Positions 37,150 through 49,120 of a DNA stretch of 64,000 bases are shown in pieces. A program made the position numbers and the translations under genes. Source of the DNA: Cryptomeria japonica (Eukaryota; Streptophyta; Pinopsida; Cupressales; Cupressaceae); assembly GCF_030272615.1 (NCBI RefSeq), contig NC_081413.1:163153080-163217079 (forward strand), given 5' to 3'. The notes under the pieces were generated by a model. The model made no database searches, was not told where the DNA came from, and worked only from the letters and a program-made list of their open reading frames with translations. Positions within the stretch are counted from its first letter, which is position 1. Each line of letters opens with the position of its first letter.

Positions 37150-38150
37150 ATCTATGAAAGGAGTAAGCATTATCCCCATACCCCAATCACTAAAGACCTC
37201 TTCATGTTTGTCAAAATTCTCTAAGTGTCTCAAGCTTCAAGGATCAGACCTATGCCTTGTTAAGTTGGATAAATATGTGATCAAGGTATAGTGCAATCCC
37301 GACCTTCGAACATTGAATGCCTCCTCTTCATTGTTATATTTTTTTAAGTGTTTTGATCTTTAAGGATCAAGCCTTCACCCATCAGATTTCCTTTTGATTG
37401 AAGAAAGGTAAGGTTCAACTTCAACCCTTGAACCTTGAAATCTCTATCTCTATTGCTATAATTTTCCTAAGGATATTGGACATCAAACATTGTACATCCA
37501 CCTTACACTTTAAGTTTCTTAGGAAAGTGGGAAGGTGTACCTCAATCCACGATCCTCAAAAGGTAGCTATCAACTAGCAACCTTGACAATTTTGGTCATC
37601 AAGCATCAGGCCTTCACTATTTGACTTTAACTAATAAACAAACTTGGTCATTCGAACCTTAGACTCTTGATCCCCAATGAAGACTCTTCAAACATCAAAC
37701 TTTGGAGGTTCCATGTTCATCAAAATTCATACCTTGGACTTCCTCCTTGTAATGTTCACCTATGTTTAGTTATGGGAAAGCCAAACCCTTGATCTCCAAT
37801 TCCCCAAAAAGTCCTCTTCGGGGTTCATAGTTCTCAAGTTCGTCAAGCTTTGGCCTTCAGAGTTTAACCTTGATGGTTATATTTATGGGGCGACAAGGTA
37901 ACTTGATATATTGAGCCCTAAAACTTGAAGCCTATGTTGCATTGGGGGAAAAGTTGAAGGCCTCCCATAGATACCATGTAGCATCATGAGTAAGGCTAAA
38001 GGCCTAACTTCAACACCTTAATTTTCAATAGTTTATCAAAGGTTGGAGGTTGGGCTTCCTAAATATTGTCATCCTTAGGGGAAGAGTTAATTTGAATCCT
38101 CGATCACTGAGGATCGACGAGGTTGGGAGTTAGTAGGGTCTCCTAGTTAA
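37150..38150. repeat. possible degenerate tandem repeat, period about 120-130 bp
   Basis: A phrase of the type CATCAAGCATCAGGCCTTCAC recurs in worn form near 37223, 37357, 37475, 37590 and 37835. Between these are CTTGAACCTTGAA-like words. The spacing is close to 120-130 bases or twice that. Identity between units is low, so this is a tentative call. Confidence 0.4.
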
Positions 38151-38159
38151 GAAACCTCT

Positions 38160-39990
38160 TGGGTAGGTTTTATTTTTCTTGGAGGATCGTCCTTGGTCTT
38201 GTTGAGTGGATTGGAGGAAAATATTTTCTCATCCTACTCCTTGTCCCTCGATTGTTTAACCTTCCACTGCACTACCTCCTTGCTTATGTAATTGTGAGGT
38301 CATTCTTGTTGTCATTACCTTCATGTCATTGTGTTTCGCATGAAACTTGGGTGCTTTGTAGTATAATTGTGGTATGTTATGTCATGTCTCTTGTATTTTG
38401 GTTGTGTTTAAAAAAAGTTGTTAGCCTTGGGCATGCAAACGAGGCATTACACTCAATAAAAATTTATAATCTTCATTTCATACTTGTGACTCTCCCTAAA
38501 AGATTCTCTTCAATTTATATGTAGTCGTCTTCCTCACTTCTTAATTCCACCATGCAAAGATCTTCATTTTATAATTTAAATGCAATTCACTTATTTTTAT
38601 AATTTAGAATACAAATCAGTTTAAATAACTATTTATATTAGAAATAAATATATTATTTTAATATTAATAATAAAAAATTATACTTGTTAAAAAACAACAA
38701 AACTTATAGTTCAATTTAACAAAAATAAAAATATAGTATATAATTCAATATTAAAATGGTTTAATTATTCTAAATATGAACAATTAGATGCATCATTGAA
38801 AAAAATGTACTTAGAAAAATGATAAGGATGAGTTGGTAGAAAGTAATCGCGATCAGTTTCATATTTTCAAAAAAGACGGGTTGGTGGTCTCTTCTCATCT
38901 ATTATTGAAATCATTTTTCAATGTTTATTGATTGGTGATAGTATTTTTTCAAGTAAACAATGATTTTTAAAAAAAAAAACTACTATCATTTTTGTCTTTT
39001 ATATTACGTATACAATACGTAAGATCCTTTGTTTTAACCAAACTTAGTAAACTTCATAGTTAAACAATTAAATTAAAGAGATTCGAAGAAATCTAAACCT
39101 AATTATTATTGAGCTTGAAATGATCATATTCAATTTTTTTCAATTTTCAAAGAAAAAATTAATGTGTAAAGTATGATCTCCAATTTTGTTTATTGATTCA
39201 ATGAAATAGTAAGTTTTATGGATTCATCAAAAGAAATTAGTGAAATTATGTGTGTATGATTTTTGAAGCATTATAAGTAAATAAAAAATAGAAATAATTA
39301 AGGTAAAATTTTATTATTTAAATGATAATAAATAATAAAAAATTTGAGCATCAATCAATTATTAATAATATTACACAAAAAATTTAATTGACTTAATATT
39401 TTTTTTCGAAAACTTGTCTGCCAATTGCATATTTCCTCTAGTAACATAAAAATAAGACATTTTTCAAGGTAGATCTAGATACTATTAACCAACAAGAGTT
39501 AATAGAGTTTATTTATCTTCTAATTATCACACTTTGAAAAACAATTTAAGTAAAATAATTCATTCAAAATAACATGGTTTAAATCTTTTCTTCTTGTTTT
39601 CTCTAAAAACTATATGATTGAGATGTAGATATAATATATAAGTGACTAAATTATTGTTTTTTAAAATTATCAATGTATCAACTGTAAATGATCCAAAAAT
39701 TACTAAGCATTATAAAGCTAATTATGAGAAAAAGTTATAGAATTTAGAATAAATTAGAACTTGTTTAGTAACTTCTACCCCACTTTTTATTATCACTTTA
39801 GATGTCATTCTTACTAAGATTAAAAAAAATTACTAGTGATGTTAGATTAGTCATTGTTTGACAACCTGCGCCCAAATAACTTATGAAGGGGACATTTTTT
39901 ATACTATTTAGACAAGAATAATGTGAAGACATTTAGTCACTAGGTGTACATGCCCTTATATAGCACTATTGTCATACCCTAAAATTGTTG
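38160..39990. other. AT-rich spacer, no gene recognised
   Basis: A 121-codon hydrophobic frame at 38159-38524 starts from a non-ATG codon and has no family match that I know. The rest is very AT-rich. Nothing is supported here. Confidence 0.5.
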
Positions 39991-39995
39991 GTTTT

Positions 39996-41163
39996 TGTAG
40001 CATCCGAAATTGTACTCCCTTACAATTTTGTCCTCATTTAGGCCCTCACCGTGGCGTTCGTGTTCCAAGGCCTGATCAAAGACTTGATTCTGCTCATACA
40101 ATGCATATTTGCCACATTTTCAAGACCCTACATTTCATTTTACCCTTTATTTCTAGTGCCTAATTGGTCAGGACCAAGACTCTAGCTTCCCAGTCCTCCC
40201 AACTAGGACCCATTTTTGGGCCACTTAATGGTCACAAGATTTGGGTGGGAATTCTGACCCCGTGTCAGCTCATGTCAAAAAATTAAGTTGTTTTTCAATA
40301 GGCAATTATAAAAGGAGGTCTATCCCTCTCATTTTGAGATACATTCAATATAATTGAGCATATACACACACACCAATTTAAGAAATCAAGCAAGTGAGCA
40401 AGCAATCAGTCTTCTTTCAAGCATTAGAGCAGAGATAAGGTCAAGATTCAAGCATTGGAGTTGACATCCATGTTTTATGTTATTGAAAACTTCATGAAAC
40501 CCTAATTCCATGTGGAGACAAACAAAAATTCACAAGGAGGTATAACATTTGTGTTTCATTCATTATTCAACATCTCTCTCAAAAGGAGAACATTTTCCAT
40601 TACTACAATTCAATCATATTTCAGTTCTATTTCAAGGTTAATTCCTAAACTGAAGTTTGACTTAGGTGAACCCTTATTTATGACCTATTTCCCTTCTTTG
40701 TTGTGCACAGGAATAGGTATGGAGCTGTGATCTTCATAATTGTCTTTATTTAGAGTGACGAATCAATCCCCCATTGGAGTGTGAAAAGTGTGGAGGACTA
40801 GAGTGATCATCACTACAGTCCCGACAAATCAGGAGCTCCATCTAGGAACAGGTCCAAATACTCTTCAAATCCTCATATCCAGGTCTATGGCTTGATCCGA
40901 CAACTGTAGCTCACTATTTATGCATTTTTACATTAATTTCAAGCACATTTACCCTAATTTCAGCATTTTTACAATTCAACTTGAAAAGAGAGCAATCAAT
41001 TTCAACTCTAGTAAATCCAATAGAATTCTCAGCCCTTATGTTTGCTGGTTTGTGGCTAGATCCATTGGGTTTACTCCCCTCTTTTAATTTAAGGGTACCT
41101 AAGTCCAAAAATTAGTGGTTTTCATATATCTAATTATGGAAACCCTAATTTTTCACCATTACA
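39996..41163 (+). repeat. D3, solo LTR of family D (about 1.17 kb)
   Basis: It begins TGTAGCATCCGAAATTG and ends TTTTTCACCATTACA. Flanks are GTTTT (39991-39995) and GTTTC (41164-41168), a 5-bp target duplication with one change. A TATA box, TATAAAAG, is at 40307-40314. Shared family blocks are GGTTAATTCCTAAAC and TTTGACTTAGGTGAACCC near 40640. No internal region remains, so this is a recombined solo LTR. The family class (probably gypsy) is inferred only. Confidence 0.72.
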
Positions 41164-41168
41164 GTTTC

Positions 41169-44100
41169 CATCGCCATTATTTTAAAAATGGCTAAATCCT
41201 ATTGTACTTGGCACAATAGTTGTACATTGAGATGTAATTAGACCTCAAAGGCAACTATTTATATTTACCAAGCTATGCATGATAGTGGTAGGGTATGTGA
41301 TAATTCATATCATATTATTATATTTCCATCTCTAGAGGAAATTGACTATATTACTAATTTTGATTAGTTACATCTCATTCAACTTGATGATTAGATAAAA
41401 CTAAGCTAATTAATAAATAAAATATGGTATTTTATTTTAACATCAGATTGGATTTTAGTTCAATCCATTATCATTCTAGGTGTCATCTTACAAAGGTGTA
41501 GTGGAAATATGTGCAAGGGTTACATGTAATAAGCCTAAGTATAGCATGTATGTAGGTATCCAATAAAAGAAGGATGAATAAGGGTAATGCCTATGTTCAA
41601 AATGAACAAATCTAGAGCTATAGGAACAATTTATACTATGCTATAGAATTCTATATGAGGTTGTAAGAAGATAATGGAAACTAATATTAGCTTAAAAACA
41701 ATTATAACAAAAAATAACACTTTAACAAGAGCAATTCATAAAATGATAATGCTAATTTTTTTATTAGATAAGCAGAAGAAAGGACCCAAACCCATTGCAA
41801 ACCCATCATTAAGGCAAATAGAGCGAATCTCACTAGGTGTGAGAATAGTCCAAAAACAAAAACAAAGAGACTATAGAGTAGAACAGAAGAAACAAAATAT
41901 ATAAAAACCCAACAAGGGACTAGCCTACTAGTTACTATTACTAAGGAAATTCAAAACCTTTGCCACATGTCATTCCTTACACCAAATCTAGCTGCTCTTC
42001 AAGAGAAACACACTTAGGGCTGCAATCCGTAGCAACTCCATTCACCTAGATGGAAAAATTAAGTAAATCAATCAACTACAACTTATTTTTGTGATCTTGA
42101 AGTGGGAGGCTACTAAGAGCCATAAGCACTGCTTCCTCCCTCCTCCTTTTATTCTCCCTCTTCTCCTTATAACATTCCAACTCCTATTGTAAAACTTGTA
42201 TAGTGAGGGTTGTGTTCTTTAAAAAGTCCCTATAGTAGTCAATCAACTCTTTTATGTTGCTCATGAGGACCTCCTAGTTTTGTTTCAATTCAGCCACTTC
42301 AGCTTCCAATTGGGGATTTTAGTCTCCTTCTTGATTTTTTTATTTCCTTTGCAATAACCCACCAACTCTCAAAGGTTCCAGCGATTTCTCTAGTTTTCTC
42401 CCAAGTCTTGTTATCTATTTCTTCATTAGGCCATTCCTAAGCTTTCTTGAAAACATCATTTTTCTAAAATCTGGATTATGTGTTTAGCCTGGTGGATTTG
42501 TGTCATTTTCTATTTAGAAAGCTTTGTATGGGTGTCAAAGCCATGATAGATTTCTTCATTTTTTGTTGTAGCTTAGTGTAGAGGATGCATTTTGTATGGG
42601 TGGGTTTAAATATTAGCACCTCCTTTGGTTCTATGGAGTCTTCTTGGAGTGAGAAAAGAGGATAGGGTTGATGGGATACATTATCAAACTACTTAGAAGA
42701 ACTAGAGTCATTATTGGAAGACTCCTCACAATTCTCTATATCTGGCACATAGGAGTCATCTCGAGGTTCATCATTATAACCTGATGGTTTAGATAAACTC
42801 ACCATTTTACCTTTCAATTTATTTTTTAGAAGCCTCAAAAGTGAGATCAACGTGATAAGAAAAATAACTAATGACATTTTCAATATTTGCACATATAACA
42901 TAATTACTTAGTACAAAATTAGATTTATTCTAACATAAACACAAATGTGATAATATTTATCTACGTGAATTACAATCTTAAAATTAAATCAAAACAAATT
43001 GAACATAATAATAAATAAAGGAGCATTTGGTCATCAACAAATATAATCTAGTGAGTTCTCTATGCCTCATTTTCTTGTGATGAAGATGATCTTGTACTTA
43101 ATCAAGATAATACATTTTCTTTAGATCTTTAATATTTACTCAACCATAAAGCTAAAAATAGCATATTAACCATATGGAACTTGTAGGTTAGGTTAATAGA
43201 GAGGCTAAAGGATGAGCTAGTGGTTTTGGAAACCATGTCCTTGCCCCAATGCCTCATTTTTGGTGCTAACCCTAGTTTCTTGTAGGTAGAGTGCAATGCT
43301 CAACTTGTGTCACCATGCATTGTGCATTGGTGTGTGTGTCTAGTGTGATAGCACATGTTATAACACCTTAAGCATGTAATTGCAAATTGTGTGTATTACT
43401 TAATACCAATTTTGTGTTGCAAAAAAATTGTTCAGCCATCATTTATCTATTAATTTCCTAATGTAAATGGCATTACACTTGATATGACCAAAAAATTCAC
43501 TCTTTCAAAATTCAAATTCCCAATTTACTGCCCTTTCCTACTAGCTATTGTGAGCCAACTTTGTACATGTTTGCACAACTTATTGTTAGGTGTTAGTATT
43601 TAAAGACATTCAATGTGAAATCAATTCATATATAGTCAATCAAGGAGAATATTGTTCAAGAAACATTTCAATTTGGAGCTTAAAATGAACACATTTGCAT
43701 CAAAATCAAACTTTGTATCTAGGCCAGTTGGATGCTTAAGAATGTTGTCTTAGAGTATTCACCTTGGATTGTAAAGTTAGTCCATCAAGAGGCTTAACCT
43801 AGTAAAACTTGACCTTAGCAATCCAACAACTTCCCTAAACATATTTTTAAATACTAGTGTCCTTAAGTACATTCAAATATTAAAGATCCTTACAAATCAA
43901 GTTGCAAAAGTCTATTATCTAGTAGATCAAATATGAATGTCAAACGATAGATCTATGCTACTTAGGATCGACTACGAACTATCCAGAATTAATGCACTAG
44001 AAATTTGAGTCTAAATAGTACACGCTAAAGTTATCATTTTCTAGATATCAACAAATGTACCATCAATACTATTCTTCATCATCATTCTTGAAAATAAAAA

Positions 44101-44570
44101 TCTTATTCTTTACATTTAATTTTAAAATAGTAATTTAATTCATCTTACTTTATTACTTACATATATTAGTTAACCTAAATTAATGGGACACGACTATTCT
44201 CGACACAAATTCATACAATAGCAAAAATCCTCAAAATGCAATGGATTTTTAGAAGATTTTTACTCGCCTAATCATCATAATCCGCCATTACAATGCTGTT
44301 AAAATTCAAAAAAACGAACAAGAAATTATTATGTTATACAGATTTAAGTTTTTGAACATAATATCATTTTGTGTGGGAAATAGCCATAAGTAAATTAATT
44401 CATATAAAATGTTTTTAAGAGTGCAATTATCTATTGGGCATCCACAAAGCGTTTCAAGGGATAACAAGCAGCCTTGATGACAAGGCGAACAAGAACAACT
44501 AAATTATTTCCATTAAGGCTCTAGAGAGTTTACATTGAGTTGCGTAGCATTATAATAAGTATATATTCGT
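41169..44570. other. AT-rich spacer with one coding-like remnant
   Basis: No intact gene is present. The minus strand at 42050-42901 has a short open frame (42689-42901) with a hydrophobic start and an acidic end, YVPDIENCEESSNNDSSSSK. It is followed downstream by broken, charge-rich coding-like sequence. This could be an eroded gag or host pseudogene. I do not recognise the family. Confidence 0.4.
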
Positions 44571-44590
44571 TTTACAGTCCATATCTCGAC

Positions 44591-45670
44591 TCAAATGCCT
44601 CTTTGAAAAAGAAGCCTTGCGAAAATCCGCCTTGACTTCTTGGGATTGCTTCGAAATACAGGGGAATCCGAATGCCCATAACCTTGTCCTTTGTCAATGG
44701 AAGGCTGAGCCAAATTCTCTGTATATTCATCCGATTTAATAGGCGGCCCTCTAGTACCTGTTTTTCTATCTTCAATCAAGCAATTCTTCACAGAATCGGT
44801 GGAAATTTTGCATCTGTTCAATGACTTTAAGGTTGCCATCATCGTCCTGGATGTGACCGTGCCCTTCTCCCACAACTTTCCCTTGCCTGACTTGGATTTC
44901 TGTTGAATCTTCACAGCCGTGTCCTCCTTTTCCTCAGCAATCAAGCTTTCTTGATAATCGCATGAAACCGACCGCTTAAAAACAGAGTTGTCCAAGCCAG
45001 TATTGTTGGAACTCCCTGGGCTGATAAAAATGTCTTCCACCGTCACAGGATCTGTTTTCATTAACCCTAGGGTTAAGAACTGTTGCCATTTCATACACGT
45101 TTTGCTGATCCGAGGGGGCGGCTTTGATCTCCGATTTGCCTTAGATGTAGAATTGGTGCTTAGAGTCACGAAATTGCCGTGCTGTAAATTTTTGGCAGAG
45201 GCAGAGTGAAAACCCTTTCTTTGTGAAGCTTGATCTTTGGTCAAAGAATTGGACTTTATGTCCGATGAATCTGTTCTCCATGCCTGCATCTTTTCATTTA
45301 ACAGACGGCGACTTTCTTGGCGGGAATTTGATTTGGTGTCTGAAAAATGTGCTTCGGATTCACTCAGACATCTTTGGACAGTGAAAGGTAGGACGCGGCC
45401 TTGCTGAAACAGATCCTCCGCAGAGCAAATATTATGTGTCGTCGAGCTAGTCCGGCCGAAGTCGAAGTCGAAATCGAAATCCTCTTTCAGGCCTGATGAT
45501 CCCGCGTTCGAATCCCGTAACTTGCTGTCTCCATTGTGTGCCGCTTGTTCTTTAACGAAGCCGCAGAATGAGAGAGTCTCCTCCTCATCGTCCCATCCCT
45601 TGTTCGAATCCTTGTACTCATCTACAGCCGCCAATGCTTTGTCATTCTCAAAAGAAACTCCAAATTCCAT
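44591..45670 (-). CDS. plant-specific protein, possibly of the membrane-associated kinase regulator / DUF1645 type
   Basis: The frame is open for 359 codons from the ATG at 45670 to the TGA at 44591-44593. It is clearly richer in G and C than its surroundings and has no stops, unlike every retroelement gene here. It begins MEFGVSFENDKALAAVDEYK. An acidic run and LSFCGF come next (about residues 30-40), then a DFDFDFDFG patch and SAEDLFQQGRVLPFTVQRC (about 90-110). The middle is Ser/Lys-rich, and the C-terminus ends KKSRRIFARLLFQRGI. The DLFxxGxxLP phrase resembles the ADELFxxGxxxPL motif I associate with MAKR/BKI1-like and DUF1645 plant proteins; this is memory-based and weak. I chose 45670 because the frame extends upstream only without ATG. 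A 5' non-coding exon or intron cannot be excluded. No signal peptide or membrane segment is seen. Confidence 0.68.
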   Translation of the reverse strand: MEFGVSFENDKALAAVDEYKDSNKGWDDEEETLSFCGFVKEQAAHNGDSKLRDSNAGSSGLKEDFDFDFDFGRTSSTTHNICSAEDLFQQGRVLPFTVQRCLSESEAHFSDTKSNSRQESRRLLNEKMQAWRTDSSDIKSNSLTKDQASQRKGFHSASAKNLQHGNFVTLSTNSTSKANRRSKPPPRISKTCMKWQQFLTLGLMKTDPVTVEDIFISPGSSNNTGLDNSVFKRSVSCDYQESLIAEEKEDTAVKIQQKSKSGKGKLWEKGTVTSRTMMATLKSLNRCKISTDSVKNCLIEDRKTGTRGPPIKSDEYTENLAQPSIDKGQGYGHSDSPVFRSNPKKSRRIFARLLFQRGI

Positions 45671-47503
45671 CTCCTTCTGTGTGAGATCTAAATAATCAAT
45701 CAACCTTAAAACTCAGGCTTTTATTCTACAAATAATAAATATTCTTCTACATAACAGGAACACAATGCATCTGAAGACAAGAAGAGAGGTAATAATTACT
45801 GAATCCAAAGCGGCTCCGAAATCTTTTGGTTCAGGGTTTTAAGGGTTTCAGGGAAGGCGGACATGGAAGTAATATAGGATTGTAAGTATGGGAATATTGC
45901 AATTGAAATTATTTAGATTCCAAAGAAATAACAATAAAAATAAACTACTTTCAGGCGTACCGAGTAGAATACCTGTATTCAGACTGTTGGTATTTCATAC
46001 AATAAAATTTGACTGGTCTATGAGAACTTCAAAGTCATGGGATACAGATTTCTCTTCTCAATTTTGAAGACCGAAGCAACTGAAAAAAAACTGAAGTAAG
46101 ATGTATAAATGATAAATTATATAAGTGAGCGCTTTTTTCGTTACAGTCTCTTGTTCGAGAAGATGTGGAATTTTCAGTCACCAAAACTGTAAATTGAAAA
46201 GGAAGAGAAAGCAAGCATGATGATTTCTAGAATTCAAAACATAGAAATAATGATGGCATCCCCCATTCAACGCAATCACAGAGACGTTCAATCCACGCCA
46301 CAGCTCTTTTGCGACCTGCTGCCGCCATTTTTATTTATCCTTCTATCTAATGGAATGTTTGATAATGAAATGGATAAACATGATTTAATAGTTAAAAATA
46401 GTTCCCCGGGCTGAGTTTTTTTATTTGTCTATTGTGTAGATGTGGGTTCATTGTACATCATTCAAGAGATTAGAAGTGAAGAAGCTCATCTTATAAAGAA
46501 CTAACTTTATATCGTTGGACTGAATTCTTGATTCCTCTTCGTAAGAATGTATGCTTTGAGGTCGCCCAACTATACTATAACTTGGGTTGAATCCAGTTGA
46601 GTCCATCTATCCACCACGGGGAGTGAAGGAAGTGGGACAGAAACGAACCTTTTTGACTCAAGAGTTAGTACTAGGAGTATCTTTTTGTGTCTAGATGCCC
46701 AAGCGAGTCGAGGAGCAGATTTGGGTTAAATACTTCCCCTAAATAAACTTAGCCTCCCTTTCATTGTTTTCCTTAAAAAAGGTTTATGGTGAACATGAAG
46801 GAAAAAGTTTTATTCAATGGGAAATGTTTTTAGATGGTATGTTGTAATTTTGATAGAAGCAGATTAATTATAATTACATGTATATTTAAAGTCAATGAAA
46901 TTGATATGTTTGAAAAGTGGAGATTGAAATGTCCATTTTTTGCATAGTTGACATAATTTCACTTATATAAGAGGTTTTCGAACTCTTGCAATAGACACAA
47001 GGAGAATCAACTAACATTCAACGTAGTTAGTCTCACACCTCAAAGAGCCTCACAACAAGATGTGTATAATAACATAACTAAAAGTAAACATTTTAAATGA
47101 AAATGTTTATAAGTTTAAATATTAGTCACAAAGCTATTTAAGAATGGCAATTGATTGCATTTTATATTTGATTAAGTAAAAACGACATAGAGATTTGAGC
47201 TTGAACTAGCATTAGAAATAGAAAGAAGAAAGAGTTTGAGTAATATCATTTGATTCAAATATTATATAAGGTGTAAAGTACTAACATGACAATAGAAGAA
47301 AATTCTAGATGGTTGTAATTGGTTCCTAGAAGATGTCGCAATTGGAAACATCTTAAAATCATTAACAATGTCTACAAAATGTTAGTAGTGTTTGTATAAT
47401 CATAGAAATGTCTTAAAGGTATGAAATTGTCCTCTCAAACATGAAAATGTCTTTTTGGGCACATAATTGTCTTTTAGGTGTGAAAATACCATGCAATTTT
47501 GTA
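45671..47503. other. upstream region of the host gene and spacer
   Basis: A TTATATAA box at 46117-46124 is self-complementary and lies about 450 bases upstream of the ATG. It is a plausible minus-strand promoter, leaving a long leader or an intron. The block from 46430 to 47503 shows no gene. Confidence 0.4.
46117..46124 (-). promoter_or_regulatory. candidate TATA box for the host gene
   Basis: TTATATAA reads the same on both strands. It is the clearest TATA element upstream of 45670. The distance to the ATG (about 450 bases) implies a long leader, so the assignment is tentative. Confidence 0.35.
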
Positions 47504-47508
47504 AAAAT
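47504..47508. repeat. target-site duplication AAAAT, left copy, of D2
   Basis: It matches AAAAT at 58646-58650. The word is low in complexity, but it sits exactly at the TG and CA ends of D2. Confidence 0.65.
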
Positions 47509-47793
47509 TGTAGCATCATAAATTGTCACTAGTCCAATTTACACCTCATCTTTGTGCTCTCACTTTAGTGTGTCCTCCCTCATCTTCTTTACAGGTCTAA
47601 TTTGACCCCATTCTCTAGCTTTTAAGCCATAAACACCTATTGGTGGGTCCCATAGTGAGGTACCCTTCTCCCTAGCACCTTATCTTGGTCCTATTTGCAA
47701 AGGGATCATGCTCTGGTTTGGACCATGGTGCCCTAAAACATCATGGTCCCTCTCAATGCGTCCTGAATTTGAACCGGGGCAAGTGTTATATCT
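47509..47793 (+). repeat. D2, family-D LTR, left part (split by copia E)
   Basis: It begins TGTAGCATCATAAATTG, like D3, and aligns with D1 through CCTCATCTTTGTGCTC and GGTTTGGACCATGG. It is interrupted at TATCT (47789-47793) and resumes at 57738. Confidence 0.8.
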
Positions 47794-48227
47794 TGTTGAA
47801 ATGTGGCGACTGATCAGCAAAATACTATACACTCAACACGTATCCTTGCCGAGGTCCAAGGCTGGGCTGAGCCCCGGGCAGGGGTTTGAGGGCGGGAGCC
47901 CCCGAGAAAAAAAAAATTTGCTATTTTTTTTTCATTGATGAAAACCGACATTGTAATAAAACCCTAAAAAGATCGACTTTGTTTTTGCTCTAAAAATGCA
48001 TGTTATAAGCGGTTGGGATGCTTAAGGCATGATAAGGTTGATGTATTGTTTTTGCTGGATAATAAGAAAGATTGGACGACTGTGTATGGTGGACGTAACC
48101 CATTCTGGGTGAACCGCGTTAAATCTTTGTGTTATCTGTGTCCTGTTTTATTTCTTTATCATTTGTATTTAAATCTGCATATAATTGTTAGTTCATATTT
48201 GCTTAGGATCTGCTTGAAACCCTAACA
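47794..48227 (+). repeat. 5' LTR of copia E
   Basis: It runs from TGTTGAAATGTGG to GAAACCCTAACA. The snapback ACCCATTCTGGGT at 48098-48110 lies within the conserved copia block GTGGACGTAACCC. Confidence 0.93.
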
Positions 48228-48228
48228 A

Positions 48229-48241
48229 TTGGTATCAGAGC
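48229..48241 (+). other. primer binding site of copia E
   Basis: TTGGTATCAGAGC lies just inside the 5' LTR and is a perfect initiator-Met tRNA type. Confidence 0.92.
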
Positions 48242-48287
48242 GAGGTTTTCTGTAAATTGGCAAGACTGTCAGATTTGAGTGGGAGCA

Positions 48288-49120
48288 ATGGAGGATTCCA
48301 AATTCAAGGTCGAAAAGTTTAATAACCAGAATTATCAGTTATGGAAAATGCAGATGGAGGATTACCTATATCAAAAAGATTTGTGGTGGCCATTGGAAGG
48401 AAAGGCAAAGAAACCGACCACAATGTCAGATGAAGAGTGGGACATTTTAGATAGAAAGGCACTAGGATCCATTCGATTGTGCCTTGCACTGTCTGTAGCA
48501 TTCAATATAACAGAAGCAAAAATGGCTATAGATTTGATGGCAACATTGGCTAAGTTGTATGAGAAACCCTCGGCTTCGAATAAGGTATTTCTTATGAAGC
48601 GTTTGTTTAATTTGAAAATGAGTGAGGGAGGATCTGTAATGGAGCACTTAAATGAATTTAATACAATTACCAATCAATTGTCTTCAGTAAAAATTACCTT
48701 TGCAGAAGAGGTTAGGGCTCTCTTGATTTTATGTTCTTTGTCAGAAAGCTAGAATAGCTTGGTTATGGCTGTAAGTAACTTTGTCTCTGGTAAAAATACT
48801 TTGCTATTTGATGATATTGTTGGTGTTATCCTAAGCAAGGAAATGCGAAGGAAAAGCACAGGTGAGACTCCAACATCATCGGGTAGTGTTTTGAATGTGA
48901 AGAACAGAGGAAGATCAAAGGAAAGAGGAAAAGGCCCTTGGAATGAGAAGTCATGAGGGAAGTCAAAGAAAGGACGCTCTCAATCTAGAGGAAAGAAAGA
49001 TTGATGGTACTACGGAAAACCTGGTCATCTAAAGAAAGACTGTTGGTCTCGGAAAAACAAAGAAGGAGACAAAAATGAAAATGACAGTAAGGAAACTAAT
49101 ATTGCAAGTAATACTTTACA
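48288..49120 (+). pseudogene. copia E gag
   Basis: The ATG at 48288 begins MEDSKFKVEKFNNQNYQLWK. The frame runs in one phase through the capsid (LMKRLFNLKMSEGGSVMEHL) to a zinc knuckle near 49005-49045, read as WYYGKPGHLKKDCW. The second knuckle Cys is Tyr and the first is a TGA. Stops are at 48750 (TAG), 48954 (TGA) and 49002 (TGA). The first two are single C-to-T or G-to-A changes from Trp and Arg codons. Confidence 0.88.

Noticed and set aside
38159-38524. Hydrophobic 121-codon frame resembling a membrane protein
   Set aside because: It has a non-ATG start, T-rich sequence gives hydrophobic codons by default, and there is no upstream promoter or known motif.
41674-41904. 76-codon Lys/Ile-rich frame
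   Set aside because: The composition reflects A-rich DNA, and no motif or neighbouring gene structure supports it.
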